DNA of 64,000 bases, from positions 22,843,695 through 22,907,694 of the forward strand of contig NC_091143.1 of assembly GCF_041381155.1 (NCBI RefSeq), in the 5' to 3' direction. The position numbers and the translations under genes were made by a program. This document shows positions 1-11,904 of the stretch, in pieces; positions within the stretch are counted from its first letter, which is position 1; each line of letters begins with the position of its first letter. The notes under the pieces were generated by a model. It made no database searches, was not told where the DNA came from, and worked only from the letters and a program-made list of their open reading frames with translations. Source of the DNA: Argopecten irradians (lineage: Eukaryota > Mollusca > Bivalvia > Pectinida > Pectinidae).

Positions 1-1857
1 ATTGGCCTTACTCTTTTTTTAGGCATTATTTCATTGAAATAACATCAGCAGTTTTGGAGAAGAAGTAAAAAATATAAATAGTTTATCGTCGCACGACGGA
101 CGACGACGGACAAGAAGCGATTAGAAAAGGTCACCATGAGACTTCGTTCTAAATGACATGAATTCGTATATCTTAAAAGAAAATGCCATGGTTAATGTAT
201 GTATGTATATCCAACTGGTGAGTCAGCAGACTCAAAGTAAATAAAACTTACTTTAACTTAATACAATCCTACATAGATTGCTGGACGATACTTTGCGGTC
301 TGAAATCTGCGTTGTTTTTGTCTTTCGAGAAGTCTGGACTAGGTAGTGCTTTGATCACTTTACTTCGAAACAATCTGAAGTTTTACCAATGACTTTTGTA
401 TTTAGTTACCGTAAACAATTTTTTTTAAGGTGCGATTTACTTTCACGAATTTCCTGATCAAAGTACATTCGCGAATGCCCGTACTTTTCCAAAACGTCTT
501 TTAATTATTACAATAGGAATGTAAAACGAGATCGATAATTTTGTAGAGTCGCAAAGTAATTAACTTACCGTTAATACTACACTCAATGTCATCTTCTTGA
601 AACTTTATTTTTTGTTTGTTTAAATGTTTATTTTCATAACGCAAGTCGTCTCATGTTTCCTGCCGTCGTCCGAAATACCGCGCGTTAGTTGAATAATATT
701 GCACCAGACGTCAAAACAGCGAAATGAATCTCCACAGTTATCTTGCATATTTTTGGTTTTGTTACCTCATCTTAGGCCATCGATATGTATTTTCATATGT
801 TATTAATATTTTAAAAACATTCAAATTTTGCTTCGGAAAGGTAGTGGGCTTTTCACTTGGCGAATTAACATTTACAAGATATTTATCAAGTTGAACTCCC
901 ATTTAATGTTAAAGTCCGTGAATTATTATCTTCACAAACTTTTTTTTTAATTTTAAACGGAAATCGCAGAATTTAATAACCGCGAAAGAAAGTTTGTTTT
1001 ATATAATACGTGTTTGTTTCTACAGCTGGAATCTATTCCAGTCCGCTTCCGCTGTTTGCGTCACCTCTTATCACAACCATTGTTGAAGAGTGTAAATAAT
1101 AATTTTGAAATCTTGAAGTCACATGTCACCATAGGCCTATTCTGTATTTCTATTGTTTTTCTGACCTTGAAGGTGATCATGAGGAAATTCTGTGTATCAA
1201 TAATTAATATCTGGTTTTGAGCAGAAATTACAATGTTTTCCCTGATAATGACGTTTTGCTCTAAGTGACAGGCGGTAACACTAAAAAAATACTATTAAGA
1301 ACACACAGATAAATCCGTCATAATACAGTCAAAATACTATATAAATGGTCAGTCATTTGGTGTCCAGTATCTAGCAGTGCTGTTTCTATGACCGTTGGCA
1401 CCATATACGGCATTCTATCGTGGCGTCATTGTATCATATGGATGTCTGATGACAAAAGCGAGATAACTCTAACTGATGTTGGGTATAAAGCCATTATGCA
1501 TCTCACTCGGATATGTCAAAAGTTCACTTTATTTAAACAGTAGGTGTAGGGTCAGATTGGTGTTTAAATTACATTTCCTTCGGTCATTTCTCAGGTGATG
1601 GTTAAATTATCATTTCACGACTCCGTGGATGTTTTGTAACAATTATACCATGCTAAACACAACAATAAATACAAATAAAGGTTTTTAAAAGTTTTATATA
1701 GTTCATGTTAAAATATGACAATAAATATAAAGATCTTCATAGAAGAAATAAAACAACGGGTCATAATAAATAGCACAAGATGGTATAACAATGCCATTCA
1801 TTACTTTTAAAATGTTCGTGAGTAAAAACAACGCCGATGATAAATGGTTTATGGAGA
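1..1857. other. AT-rich stretch, no gene seen
   Basis: No exon, RNA gene or clear repeat could be supported here. The only open frame of note (1014-1220, plus) is 68 codons and lacks coding character. The region lies downstream of the minus-strand histone gene. An AATAAA on the minus strand (1528-1533) is about 700 bp past the H1 stop, too far to assign to it with confidence. Confidence 0.5.
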
Positions 1858-1968
1858 TGAGAAAATGTCAAAATGAAATTATGAACGAATGAAGTGATGA
1901 ATGAATGAACGATTGAAATGGTGAATGAATAGATGAAAATATGAATGAATTAAATGATGAATGACTGA
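1858..1968. repeat. Degenerate (GAAT)n-like microsatellite
   Basis: A run of imperfect GAATGAAT and GATGAAT words fills this stretch. It is a decayed tetranucleotide repeat between the H1 gene and the window edge. Confidence 0.6.
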
Positions 1969-2242
1969 CATAAGTGTTAATAAAATACACCGAACCACGA
2001 GTCCTTTACTGTCCAGCACTGATGACGTCCGGCGTCCATCCTTTGGACTCTTTATGCACTCGCGTCAACTGTGGCATCGATGCACAAAACACAAATAATG
2101 TTAATGATGATCCATGAATTATGAAACGGCCACCGGAGCATTGTTTTTTCCGATCAGTATTTCACACGTGCCACATAAAATGCTGCCTTACGAAGAAATC
2201 CAACGAATACGTATCACTCAGAAAAGTTTGTCTACTCACAGT

Positions 2243-2779
2243 TTACTTCTTTGCTGCTTTCTTTGCTGGCTTTTTCGCTGCCTTCTTTGGGGATTTCTTT
2301 GCTGGTTTCTTTGCGGCGGGCTTTTTAGCTGCCTTAGGCTTTGCTGCCTTCTTTGCTGGTGACTTTGCGGTTTTCTTCTTTGGTGTTTTAGGCTTCTTTG
2401 GTTTCTTTGCTGCTGACTTAGCCTTCTTCTCTCCTGTCTTCTTTGGCTTGGCGGCTTTCTTTGCTTTGGGTTTAATTGCCTTTGGCTTTTTAGCCTTGGG
2501 CTTTTCTGCCTTTGCTCCTAATTTGAAGCATCCTTTTGAGGCGACAATGCTTTTGTCGGCAAGCCCTTTCTTGATGGCATTTCGGACACCCCTGCTGACT
2601 TTCTCGTCGCTCAAGTCTTTGTATTTGGACAGAATGTATTTCTTGATAGCTTGCCTAGATGAGCCTTTCTTGTCCTTCAGTTCGGTGATTGCAGCCTTCA
2701 ACATCGCCTTGTATGAAGGATGGGTTGGTTTCTTAGCCTTGGTGGCCTTTTTCGCTTTAGGTGTTGCAGCTGCAGACAT
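2243..2779 (-). CDS. Linker histone H1 (H1.0/H5-like), single exon
   Basis: This encodes a 178-residue linker histone that binds DNA at the nucleosome entry/exit site and compacts chromatin in the nucleus. Residues 1-18 are a short basic head. Residues 19-89 form the winged-helix H15 domain, with HPSYKAMLKAAI, the diagnostic GSSRQAIKKYI and a final CFKLG strand. Residues 90-178 are a tail of Lys, Ala and Pro repeats (KKPKAK, AAKKPAKK), normal for H1. The frame stays open upstream to 2812, but the ATG at 2779 begins MSAAATPKAKK, the usual style of H1 N-termini, so I chose it. A single Cys (84) lies in the globular domain. There are no introns and no core histone genes nearby. I saw no histone 3' stem-loop just downstream, which suggests a polyadenylated replacement-type H1. 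Family is certain; subtype is inferred. Confidence 0.95.
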   Translation of the reverse strand: MSAAATPKAKKATKAKKPTHPSYKAMLKAAITELKDKKGSSRQAIKKYILSKYKDLSDEKVSRGVRNAIKKGLADKSIVASKGCFKLGAKAEKPKAKKPKAIKPKAKKAAKPKKTGEKKAKSAAKKPKKPKTPKKKTAKSPAKKAAKPKAAKKPAAKKPAKKSPKKAAKKPAKKAAKK

Positions 2780-2857
2780 TGTGTATTGTTGATTTGAGCT
2801 TGGTACGTTCAATCAGTACAGTCACAAAATCAGTAATGAGTTATCGGTCCTGAACGC

Positions 2858-2868
2858 CATATACAAAT
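2858..2868 (-). promoter_or_regulatory. Possible TATA element of the H1 gene
   Basis: On the minus strand this reads about TTTGTATATGG, roughly 80 bp upstream of the H1 start codon. That would give a 5' UTR near 50 nt. It is a weak TATA match, supported mainly by position. Confidence 0.4.
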
Positions 2869-2948
2869 AAACTTTGCTCGAACCTGGCCGAAGACACCCC
2901 CTACAACTTCGGTCCTGAAATCTATGTTTTCATGATAGAACGAATATT

Positions 2949-2972
2949 TGTGTTTCTTGACCTCAAAACACA
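2949..2972 (-). promoter_or_regulatory. H1-box motifs (AAACACA), one on each strand
   Basis: AAACACA lies on the minus strand at 2949-2955 and on the plus strand at 2966-2972, about 170-190 bp upstream of the H1 ATG and about 90 bp upstream of the possible TATA element. AAACACA is the known H1 box of animal H1 promoters, found near -100. Motif and position agree, so a promoter role is likely. Confidence 0.55.
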
Positions 2973-2979
2973 CTGTTTT

Positions 2980-5138
2980 AACAGATAACCGTTATTCTTA
3001 TTCAATGAAACCCAGTTGTATTTGAATCTGCACACAGAAATCTTCATTTTGATGCAAAGATATTGACACTTACCATTCAGATATTAAATAAAATACGAGG
3101 AAAAAGACGAAGTTTATGTTTTCGTACTCAAAATCTCTAACTTTAAACATGTATAATTTTGATACTGTGCGTTCTCGCTATGAATTCGATTATCTTATCG
3201 CTAGAAAATGATATCAAAATTTACGAAACAAAAAGAAAACATCGTTCCGTCGAATAATATTTAAATAGCGCCTATTTTTCCAAAGCGAAGGAAACACAAC
3301 TTTGCAGTTTTCCGCCATTTTACGTAGTAGATATAATGTAAAACCTATGGAATTTTTTTCAGAAACTCATGTTTCTAAGCTTTTTGGTGTTTGGAATTTA
3401 TGCTCAAGGGAAAGAAATGGTGTCATTTTGTAAAGTTAAGCACTGTTTCACTTTGATTATAGTTTATCGAGAGAGAAAACCACAAGAAACCCACATGTAA
3501 ATACCGCCCCGGCCGGGACACGTCTCGGAATTATCAACACGTAAACAACACATAACCAAGCACAAGAAATCCAAGTTTACTCGCTTCATTGTCAACATTT
3601 TATAAAAGTAACACCTAAAATGATAATCATCTATGTTTTTGTCAGAAAACAGTTTGTTTTATTTAAACGGAATTTGTATTTATTTAGCAATTTGACATTT
3701 TTGTCTGGTACAAACTACGATCGAGATAATGGGTATGATCAATGCTATATTTAGAAACGACATGAATAGGATAGATCTATTTTGTTATTAGCACATTTCT
3801 GACAAATCCATATCAATTTATTAAGGAAGTTGTATCACTTATGTCTCAGAAATATGATTCTAACCGAAAATTATATTTCTTTATTAATTAAATTGAATAA
3901 AAACAAGGTTAAACCACATTTAGTAGTTCTGACATTTTTTTCTTACAACACTGACTTTATCCTCTTTAAGAAAACATATCAAATTCAAAGTATAAAGGTG
4001 TTCAAAAATTATCATTTTCATTGACAAGACTTTTTTTCAGATATTATTGATGTATTTTCAATAGTTTATATTTTGAAAATACTAGATAAAGCTATTTTTT
4101 TCCTAAATGTTGTTACCCAGCATGCACCTTGAATATATCTTAAATTTACTATATCCAGCATTCCCTTACGTTCGAATTTTTACAATTTATATGTAAGTTA
4201 TGTCCTTACAGAGTAGATAAAACAAGATCTATTTATATTGCCATGTAAATAAAAGTTCTCTCTTACACACCGATGAAAAACGCTGAATTTGCGCTTTTGA
4301 AAATATATTTTCAAACTTATAATGTACATAATACTTCATTTTGAATACTGATTTACTGAACGAATAAATAACTTACTATATAATTGAAATAATAGTCCAT
4401 TCGATGAGGCAAACTCGATTTCATCTTATTAAGTTTTTGTTTGGTTTTGTAGACTGGCGATTATTTGTAAGTCGTGCGGAGTGCTCAGGAGGAGGTCAAC
4501 ACAACGACACGTGATTAGAAATAATGACCGCTACTCATTAGGATTTACAGGTGTCATATACAGTTTTACTCAATACTGACTATTCGACGTAGCATGTCAG
4601 AAATATATTGACATTAATGTAAAACTCTACGTAATTTTTCAAAAATTATTTCATTCTAATTATCATTTATTATCATAATGGTTATACTAATTAGCGATGC
4701 GTGATGACAATACACTTATGTGAGTCATGTCTACATAAAAGCCTAGGTGTAGTCGATTCTAAAACGATCTTAACTTAGTTTTATCTTTCAGGTTTTATAA
4801 ATTCTTCCTAATACAATAGGTGATTTATAAACAAAACAATTACACGAAAAGATAATTTAAGTGTTTTATGTTAACTGCAGAAGATGACGGAATACCACTT
4901 CACACAGTAATATGAAGCGATAAATAAATAATGTGTTAACAGATTAAATCATAATACATACATGTCAGTTTCGAAACAAACCAAAACAAAAAAAGAAAAA
5001 TGACCTAAGCTGAAAAATAACATTTTTGTTTTTGCGAAACATATTGTCCCCAAATGTCATGACACGATTCAATGTGCAGCACAAACATGTTAAGGTACTT
5101 ATTTCAATGTAAGGTGTCAAAATTTCATTTATTTCGTA
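2980..5138. other. Intergenic AT-rich stretch, no gene seen
   Basis: No exon or RNA gene could be supported. The 64-codon frame at 3830-4024 shows no recognisable protein. Confidence 0.5.
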
Positions 5139-5918
5139 ATAATTAATTTTCTCTTTGTTTCTGGCTTTCTGATTGGCATATTCATTTTTTTTTCATTCCA
5201 CAAAGAAGAAAAAAATCTGAGAATGGCGCGGAAACCCGACGTTATCGTGACGTCACAATAGAAACATTGACGTTGCGTATTGATTTGGAAAAAATAATCC
5301 CTTGGAAAAAATCAATGGAATCGTACGTGTAAACGCATTTCGTTTTGTAAAGTAGTTTTGAATATTATTTATAAGCATTGAAGTCACTATTTTTTAATTT
5401 CATTGAGGTATGAAATAAATATTGTTTGCAAACTTTTGTGGGAATTTGCTACGCGGATTCACACAGTTTGCAAACAAAATTTCTTTTATTTAAGCATTGA
5501 AGTCACTATTTTTTAATTTCATCGGGGTATGAAATAAATTTTGTTTGCAAACTGTGTGAATCCGCGTAGCAAATTCTCACAAAAGTTTGCAAACAATATT
5601 TATTTCATACCTCAATGAAATTAAAAAATAGTGACTTCAATACTTATAATTAATTTCCCAGGCTACTTTATAAAATGAAATACATTTACACGTACGATTC
5701 CATTGATTTTTTTTCCCAGGGATTATTTTTTCCAAATCAATACGCAACGTCAATGTTTCTATTGTGACGTCATGATAACGTCGGGAATTCCGCGCCATTC
5801 TCGGATTTTTTTTTCATCGTGGAATGAAAAAGATGAATAGACCAATCAGAAAGCCTGTAACAAAGAGAAAATTAATTATACCTCGATGAAATTAAAAATT
5901 AGTGACTTCAATGCTTAT
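5139..5918. mobile_element. Large palindromic (foldback-type) non-autonomous element
   Basis: Two arms of about 230 bp (roughly 5139-5370 and 5645-5879) are inverted copies of each other. They flank inner modules that are themselves palindromic, built on a word starting GCATTGAAGTCACTA and on GTTTGCAAAC with a TACGCGGATTC turn. The whole 741 bp could fold into one long hairpin. The right end carries an extra half module to about 5918. Each arm holds TGACGTCA (5248-5255 and 5765-5772), a GGCGCGGAA word and CTGATTGG. There is no coding capacity. A relative at 11.3-11.77 kb shows it is a dispersed family, best described as a foldback element or MITE. Confidence 0.8.
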
Positions 5919-6829
5919 GTGAACAAAAACAACTTTTCTTTATTGAGAAGCTATTGTATCTTGTACTACAGCGACTTTGATATATACACTCCACTGTTTA
6001 TTTAATTTGTTTTGTAGATTTTAATTTTGTATTTATGTCTCCATACGAGGGAGATAAAGTTTGATGATGATGGCGAAAGTCCATCTGTCACTTAGTTGCA
6101 TTTGTCCTTTTATAAAACAATAATTTTGGGGTTATTTTTTTTCTTTTTCATTTGAATTCCATTTATAACTGTAAGTTACACTTGGTCAAATAAGTTTATT
6201 TTTCGAACATTAATTATTACCAAACTACAATTTGCAATTAATTATACGATGCTACAACTCGTTCATTATCAAGAATTCAATTATGAGTTACTTTTTTACA
6301 ATGAAAAAGAATTGCATTAAATTGCTAATTTCAGAAATTAAAAAAAATTGCTAATTCATATATGTTTTTTGTTAGGAAAAAACTGTGCAATGTTTAAAAA
6401 AAAATGTATATCTAAATTTACAACAATCTATAAATAAAGAATTCAATATTGTTGTTTTCATAAATGTTACTGAATGTGATTTACAAAATCTTTCTAAAAC
6501 TTGCTTATTGTTAATAACACCAGCAACATATATGTTTCCGATAACACGAGTATGCACGTGCACATTATCATGTTGACAGATGCGCACATATGTACATCAA
6601 ATTACCGTTCTGACACACGCATTCATGCCCAACAAGACTTGACATATTATGTGTATGGGCCACATCTGTTCTAGCACATGCGTTCCAAAGTACATATCAG
6701 AAGAAACATATATACATAATATATATTTCTGGTATATGTATACATCATGTGCGCTCTAAAATGTTGATCCCATGTGTTCTAATATACATTTACATAGATA
6801 TCTAATATACCATTGATTGTTGATTTATA
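5919..6829. other. Intergenic stretch, no gene seen
   Basis: AT-rich sequence. Short frames at 6372-6587 on both strands overlap each other and lack coding character. From about 6560 the sequence turns to CA/TG-rich words that lead into the tandem array. Confidence 0.45.
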
Positions 6830-7430
6830 GCACGTGTTCTATCACACTTACGCGTCGCAATGTCTCCTAGCACACGTGTGCACTACACGTGTTCTCTCTT
6901 ACGTACACATCACACTTGTTCTATCACACCTACATGCATGTTGCACGTGTTCTATCACACTTACATATCACACGTGCGCACCACTCGTAATCTATTACAT
7001 GTGCGCATCACATTTGTTCTACCACACATACGCATCACAATTGTTTCGAGTTCGAATCCCATAAGGGACAGTTGCCAGGTGCTGACTGCTGGTAGGTGGC
7101 TTTTCTCCGGGTAACTCGGCTTTCCTTCCCCAACAAATCTGGCACGTCCTTACATGACCCTGGCTGTTAATAGGACTATAGCAACCCAAGTATCACACTT
7201 GTTCTATCACACGTACTATCACTCTTGTTCTAACTCACGTGCGCATAACACATGTTCCATCACACGTATGCATCACACGTGCTATATTACACGTACATAT
7301 CACACGTGTTCTATCACACGTAAGTATCACATGTGCTCTATCACACGTACAAGTTGCACGTGATCTATCACATTAACGCACCACACGTGTTCCATCACAC
7401 ATACACATAACACGTAATCTATGATGCGTA
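6830..7430. repeat. Degenerate tandem array rich in ATCACACGTG words
   Basis: Imperfect units of about 27 bp (ATCACACGTGTTCT followed by ATCACACGTACAT) repeat through the region, broken by a SINE fragment at 7043-7190. Many units contain the palindrome CACGTG. The short open frames on the plus strand here come from the repeat. Confidence 0.75.
7043..7190 (+). mobile_element. 5'-truncated tRNA-derived SINE fragment
   Basis: GAGTTCGAATCCC at about 7048-7060 matches the Pol III B box of a tRNA-derived promoter. Downstream come TTTTCTCCGGGTAACTCGG, CTGGCACGTCCTTACATGAC and GGCTGTTAATAGGAC, which I associate with a widespread bivalve SINE 3' region; the family name is uncertain. No A box is seen upstream, where array units begin at once, so the 5' end is missing. 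Confidence 0.7.
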
Positions 7431-7909
7431 CTGATCATGATACGTATACATGTATCCTCTGTGATCATACACACGTAGTCCCTCTCTCTGTGATCGGACA
7501 TACGTGCATGTGCGCTCACGTGAGCACACTATGTGTACAGACCTTCACACACGGATGTAAATAGCTGGCACGCACAGCTGCATTACAGCGTTAGTGGGTA
7601 GCACAGATATTATCATATCATTTTAACATTGTGCTCTTAGTACACGGACGATGGAACACATTAATCATATTTATTTGTCTATTATCATCTATAGAGGTTG
7701 AAGTAGTTTTATGATAATAACATTAGAACTCATAGAGCTTAGGTCTTTTTTACTTAAAGCATTTGGTTCATCATTGGTGCAAATATAAACAGTACAGCGC
7801 AAACAATAATATACAAGTACACACAAACAAAACACTCACACCAGATATAGTATTGTAACACATCTCACATACATTCACATCATCCTTCATCAATTCAAAT
7901 TTTAATATA

Positions 7910-8272
7910 TTAAAGATGCTCCACCGCTGACAAATGGTATTTTTTCACTATCAAAAACACGAGCAGACGATTTAGTATTTTTCTTCAGTTACAAAAGTTA
8001 CTTACTTTACACCATTACCACCATTGGAAAGTTTGAGCTTCTAATTTTACTTCAAGTTAAAGTTACAAAAAATAATTAATTGCATCCCGAAAAAATTCCG
8101 TGGCACTATATCCTATATGGAATTAAGTACTGATTGCGCATGTACTAAGGCAAAATAAATTATTTTATATTATTTTTTGTGTTAATTAAACATATATTTA
8201 CACGATTAAACACCAATTATTGTTCAAGTGATTAATATCATTTATGCTCTGTCGGCGGTGGAGCATCTTTAA
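7910..8272 (+). mobile_element. MITE copy 1 with TTAAAGATGCTCCACCGC ends
   Basis: A 363-bp non-coding element opens with TTAAAGATGCTCCACCGC and closes with the inverted GCGGTGGAGCATCTTTAA. Two further copies lie at 11966-12298 and 54914-55277, both in the opposite orientation. TTAA at each boundary fits a TTAA target duplication (piggyBac-like) or a TA duplication (Tc1/mariner-like); the sequence cannot separate these. Confidence 0.85.
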
Positions 8273-10947
8273 AATTAAACAAAAAACATTATACTTATAA
8301 AACTTATTGAAGATATGTTTTCATTGTGAAGGAACGACATGGCCAATGTATAGCAGTGATCAGAACGACTGTATATAACATGACCGGTAAATACTATATC
8401 TATTCTGACAGTTGATGAGACGCATGACTATGTTGGCGCTTGTCAGTTTTGTTTGTTCCTTTTTCCCCATTGACAGTGATTGGTCTTGTAGTATTCAAAA
8501 TTGCTTTTTCTTTAATAATAATATTATGTTAAATGCGAATTGAAAACAAAAGGACGCTTTGTCTTGATCAGCTCTCGGACCTAAGGTTAGACGGAAAACT
8601 ATGCTAACCATTCCTGAAATCATCGACAATATTCGTCATTACCACCTATTTTATATCTCTTCTATTCTTTCAGAATTAGTTCTTTGATCAACACTGATTT
8701 TGGCGGTCATACTTATGATTTTTAACGCGTCCTAGTTATGATTTTTAACGCCCTATATAAGATTATTTCTGTCCTATGCTAACTTTGTGGCGAGGATGTA
8801 TTACTGATGTTCAAAGCCGAAATTACCAAATAATGAAATTATTGTTTTTGATATGATGTGTCCAATGGAGGCAGCACATGAATCTGTGGATGCCGACCAA
8901 TGTAATGATAAATTGGAGGTAGGTAGCCATTGTACAAATAAACAATAACACGTCAGCTGTTTATACAAGGTCGATAAACATTATTCCTTAATTAGTATAT
9001 AATTAAATGCCTGAATAAATACAGCCATTAATCAATTTATAATTTTCATGGCACGTATTTGTTGCCAATGATAGCTTTTCGTTTCAATTGATTAAAACAT
9101 ATTTTATCGTACAAGATAAATGGATTTTGCATAAAATATTGAAATTTATAAAAAAAAAACCAGTCCAGCTCTAACCAACAAGTACAATGTTTTAATTCAG
9201 CAGTGAACATGTTGTTGACAAATGTAATATAAGTTACGTGCTCAACAATCCAGAGAATATCTTATAAGCGGAAAAAGGTCTTTCTAAGATCAAAATGCAA
9301 GAATATGAAGCAGAGTTTTAATTGAAATATTAATTAATGATTGTTTTATTTTAACTTTGTATGCGTGTGATATAGCGCGCCGCGCGTGCGATGTTCGTCT
9401 ATAAGTATTGTTAGCTTGTCGTATATACGTTTGTCTGTATAGTCAAGTCTGTCACGTGTTCGTTATGTATATTTATATGTCACGTGATATACATGTAAGT
9501 AAGTATGGGACCAAAGCCGACTTTGTTACAAATACACCGGACACCATGGGATACACCTTCTGTGCATTCCACCTCTCGGATAGAGGGCATCAGAGAAAAT
9601 GCTCCATAGCAAACACTGCTCCAAACCCTGTATCAGGTACACTATAGGACCATTGTATTGGTTTTGATGTTTTTATCGAAAACCTGTTAAGTCTGATGTG
9701 TGTTTTAAGACATGTACACAAATGTACTATACCTATTGAAACAAGGCATAGCGATGGGTTTATAACCGACTGAGAAGTCTTTAAACCTGTTTGAAAAGCT
9801 TACAACGTTCTACAATGATCTGGTTACCAATTGATTAAATCAATTCGTCCAACATTGTAGATAAATATACGCTGCTGTTGTAAGCAAGAAAGAATCTGTG
9901 AGATATTGACAAAAATGTCAATGACGGAAACATATATGTAATGCAAAAGATTTCAAACAATTTCTGTCTCTTTTGACCTTTGTCTTGACACCATGGCTAG
10001 CTGTTCGTTAATTGTAGTGTCTGCGTGTAAATTTCTTGGTCCAATATAGATTTGAAGAATATTTCTAAACATAATGATGAACAATACAATTTTCCATCTT
10101 CCTCCTTTTCCTTCTGTGTTTGATGGGTTAGGGAGACGCACTAATATAATGTGCTAAAAAATGTACTATACGGTATTTGTTTGGAGATGGCTAACATACG
10201 GTATGCCTGATCACAAATCCATTTACTTTTTGCAATAAAATTTGGCCTAATTGAAATTGAAAAATATTTTTTTTTGTTAAAAAACCCCAAAAAACCTTAT
10301 AGTTTCTGAAAACCAATACGGAATATTTATAGGTATGGACATACTAATAGCGAAATAAAAATAAAACTTTCTTTTATATCTTTATAGGCAAAGAACACGT
10401 TCGTCCCAAACAAAGAGAGGACCATTGTTTTCATTCCATATATTGAGATGTAAGGTATGTTTGCAAAATAACCTAATATCTTAGATAGATAATATCTGTA
10501 TTTATTTAGTTCGTTTAAGGAATAACTTCGATAGTTTTTGTTTTATGTAAATAACCTATAACCCAAACTGTACTCATAAATAAGTGGTGAACAGGTGTAT
10601 GATGGGAATACTACACTCTGATGTTTTAGTTAAAATTCAATTCCATATCTTAGAAAATATTCAGGTTCATTATTATTATTATTAAATTTACTAGTTACAT
10701 AAACAATACCTCAACAATGTATCCATAACGCTCCTGTATCAGTCAAACTGAAGCCAAGCTACAAACGCCTACACTATTTTACAATTATGCGATGGTATTT
10801 TTAAGTTTATAAAATGTTAGTTGTAAGAAATAAAAAAAATCCCTGGATATTTTTATAGCACGCATCCCACGTTAATTGATGATGTGTGATTGGAGTGAAT
10901 AAGAGTTACTCTATTGAGTATATTGTCTTTAGGTTAGTATTTAAGTG
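8273..10947. other. Intergenic stretch with one doubtful exon candidate
   Basis: Mostly AT-rich and featureless, with a short TTA run near 10672. The only coding-like patch is 9504-9636 on the plus strand, open between an AG and a CAG-GTACAC donor-like site. Its translation (TKADFVTNTPDTMGYTFCAF and on) resembles nothing I recognise, so it is not called a gene. Confidence 0.4.
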
Positions 10948-11251
10948 ATTCATTTTTGTTTGTTACGAGATTGGCTTAAAAATTTACTTTATCAGCCCAT
11001 ATGGCGTCGCCGTTTGTAACGTCGCTTCTGATTGGCTGAGAACGGCGTAATAATTTCATAGTCATTTTAAATGTTGCTTTAGTAAATTGAATTATAAGGA
11101 TTAATTTGAATAGATTTTTTATGTTATGGAGATATAACACAAAAATCTGAGTGTACTCTCATCATACCGCTTCGCGGTTTATTTAGAGTACATCAGATTT
11201 TTGTGTTATATCTCCATAACATAAAAAATATTCAAGTTATCCTTAAATATT
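10948..11251 (+). mobile_element. Hairpin-ended element, copy A
   Basis: The left half has a unique part (TTGGCTTAAAAATTTAC, GGCGTCGCCGTTTGTAACG, CTTCTGATTGGCTGAG). The right half (about 11090-11251) is a palindrome in which ATGTTATGGAGATATAACAC and its complement flank an ACCGCTTCGCGGT turn. Related copies lie near 11.9, 54.4, 57.6, 58.9 and 59.2 kb. It is non-coding and behaves like a MITE. Confidence 0.8.
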
Positions 11252-11303
11252 CTGAACTATAATATCTATGAAAGTAAACCCTTGCCATTGCCAATGATTT
11301 TGA

Positions 11304-11766
11304 AGAAAGATTCTCACAAAAGTTTGCAAACAAAATTTATTTTATACCCCGATGAAATTAAAAAATAGTGACTTCAATGCTTAAATAATTAATTTTCTCT
11401 TTGTTTCTGGCTTTCTGATTGGCCTTTTCATTTTTTTCATTCCACAATGAAAAAAAAATCCGAGAATGGCGCGGAAACCCGACGTTATCGTGACGTCACA
11501 ATAGTAACATTGACGTTGCGTATCGATTTGGAAAAAATAATCCCTTGGAAAAAATCAATGGAATCGTACGTGTAAACGTATTTCATTTGATAAAGTAGCC
11601 TGGAAAATTAATAATAAGCATTGACACTTTTTTTAATTTCATAAAAAAATAAATTTTGTTTGCAAACTTTTGTGAGAATCCGCTACGCGGATTCACACAG
11701 TTTGGAAAAAAAATTCTTTCATACCCCGATGAAATAAAAAAAAAATAGTGACTTCAATGCTTTTAA
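11304..11766 (+). mobile_element. Foldback element copy 2 (single core)
   Basis: This is a relative of the palindrome at 5139-5918: half of the GTTTGCAAAC/GACTTCAATGCTT module, one core (about 11385-11615) with GGCGCGGAA and TGACGTCA (11491-11498), then a full palindromic module turning at CCGCTACGCGG (about 11617-11764). Here the core is present once rather than as two inverted copies. Confidence 0.8.
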
Positions 11767-11904
11767 AAAATAATGAAATACGACTTGCATTAGAATGAAA
11801 AATTACATCATTTCATAACGTACAAATTCATATCATCAAGGCAATATTAGGTTACGTCGTTACAGATCAAAGGCGTGAATTATTAGTATTTCATAACAAT
11901 ATGA

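Noticed and set aside
2121-2792. 223-codon plus-strand frame, Phe/Ala-rich
   Set aside because: Antisense shadow of the Lys/Ala-rich histone H1 tail.
7048-7060. A tRNA gene at the GTTCGAATCC word
   Set aside because: No A box, no cloverleaf arms upstream, and the downstream sequence matches a SINE body.
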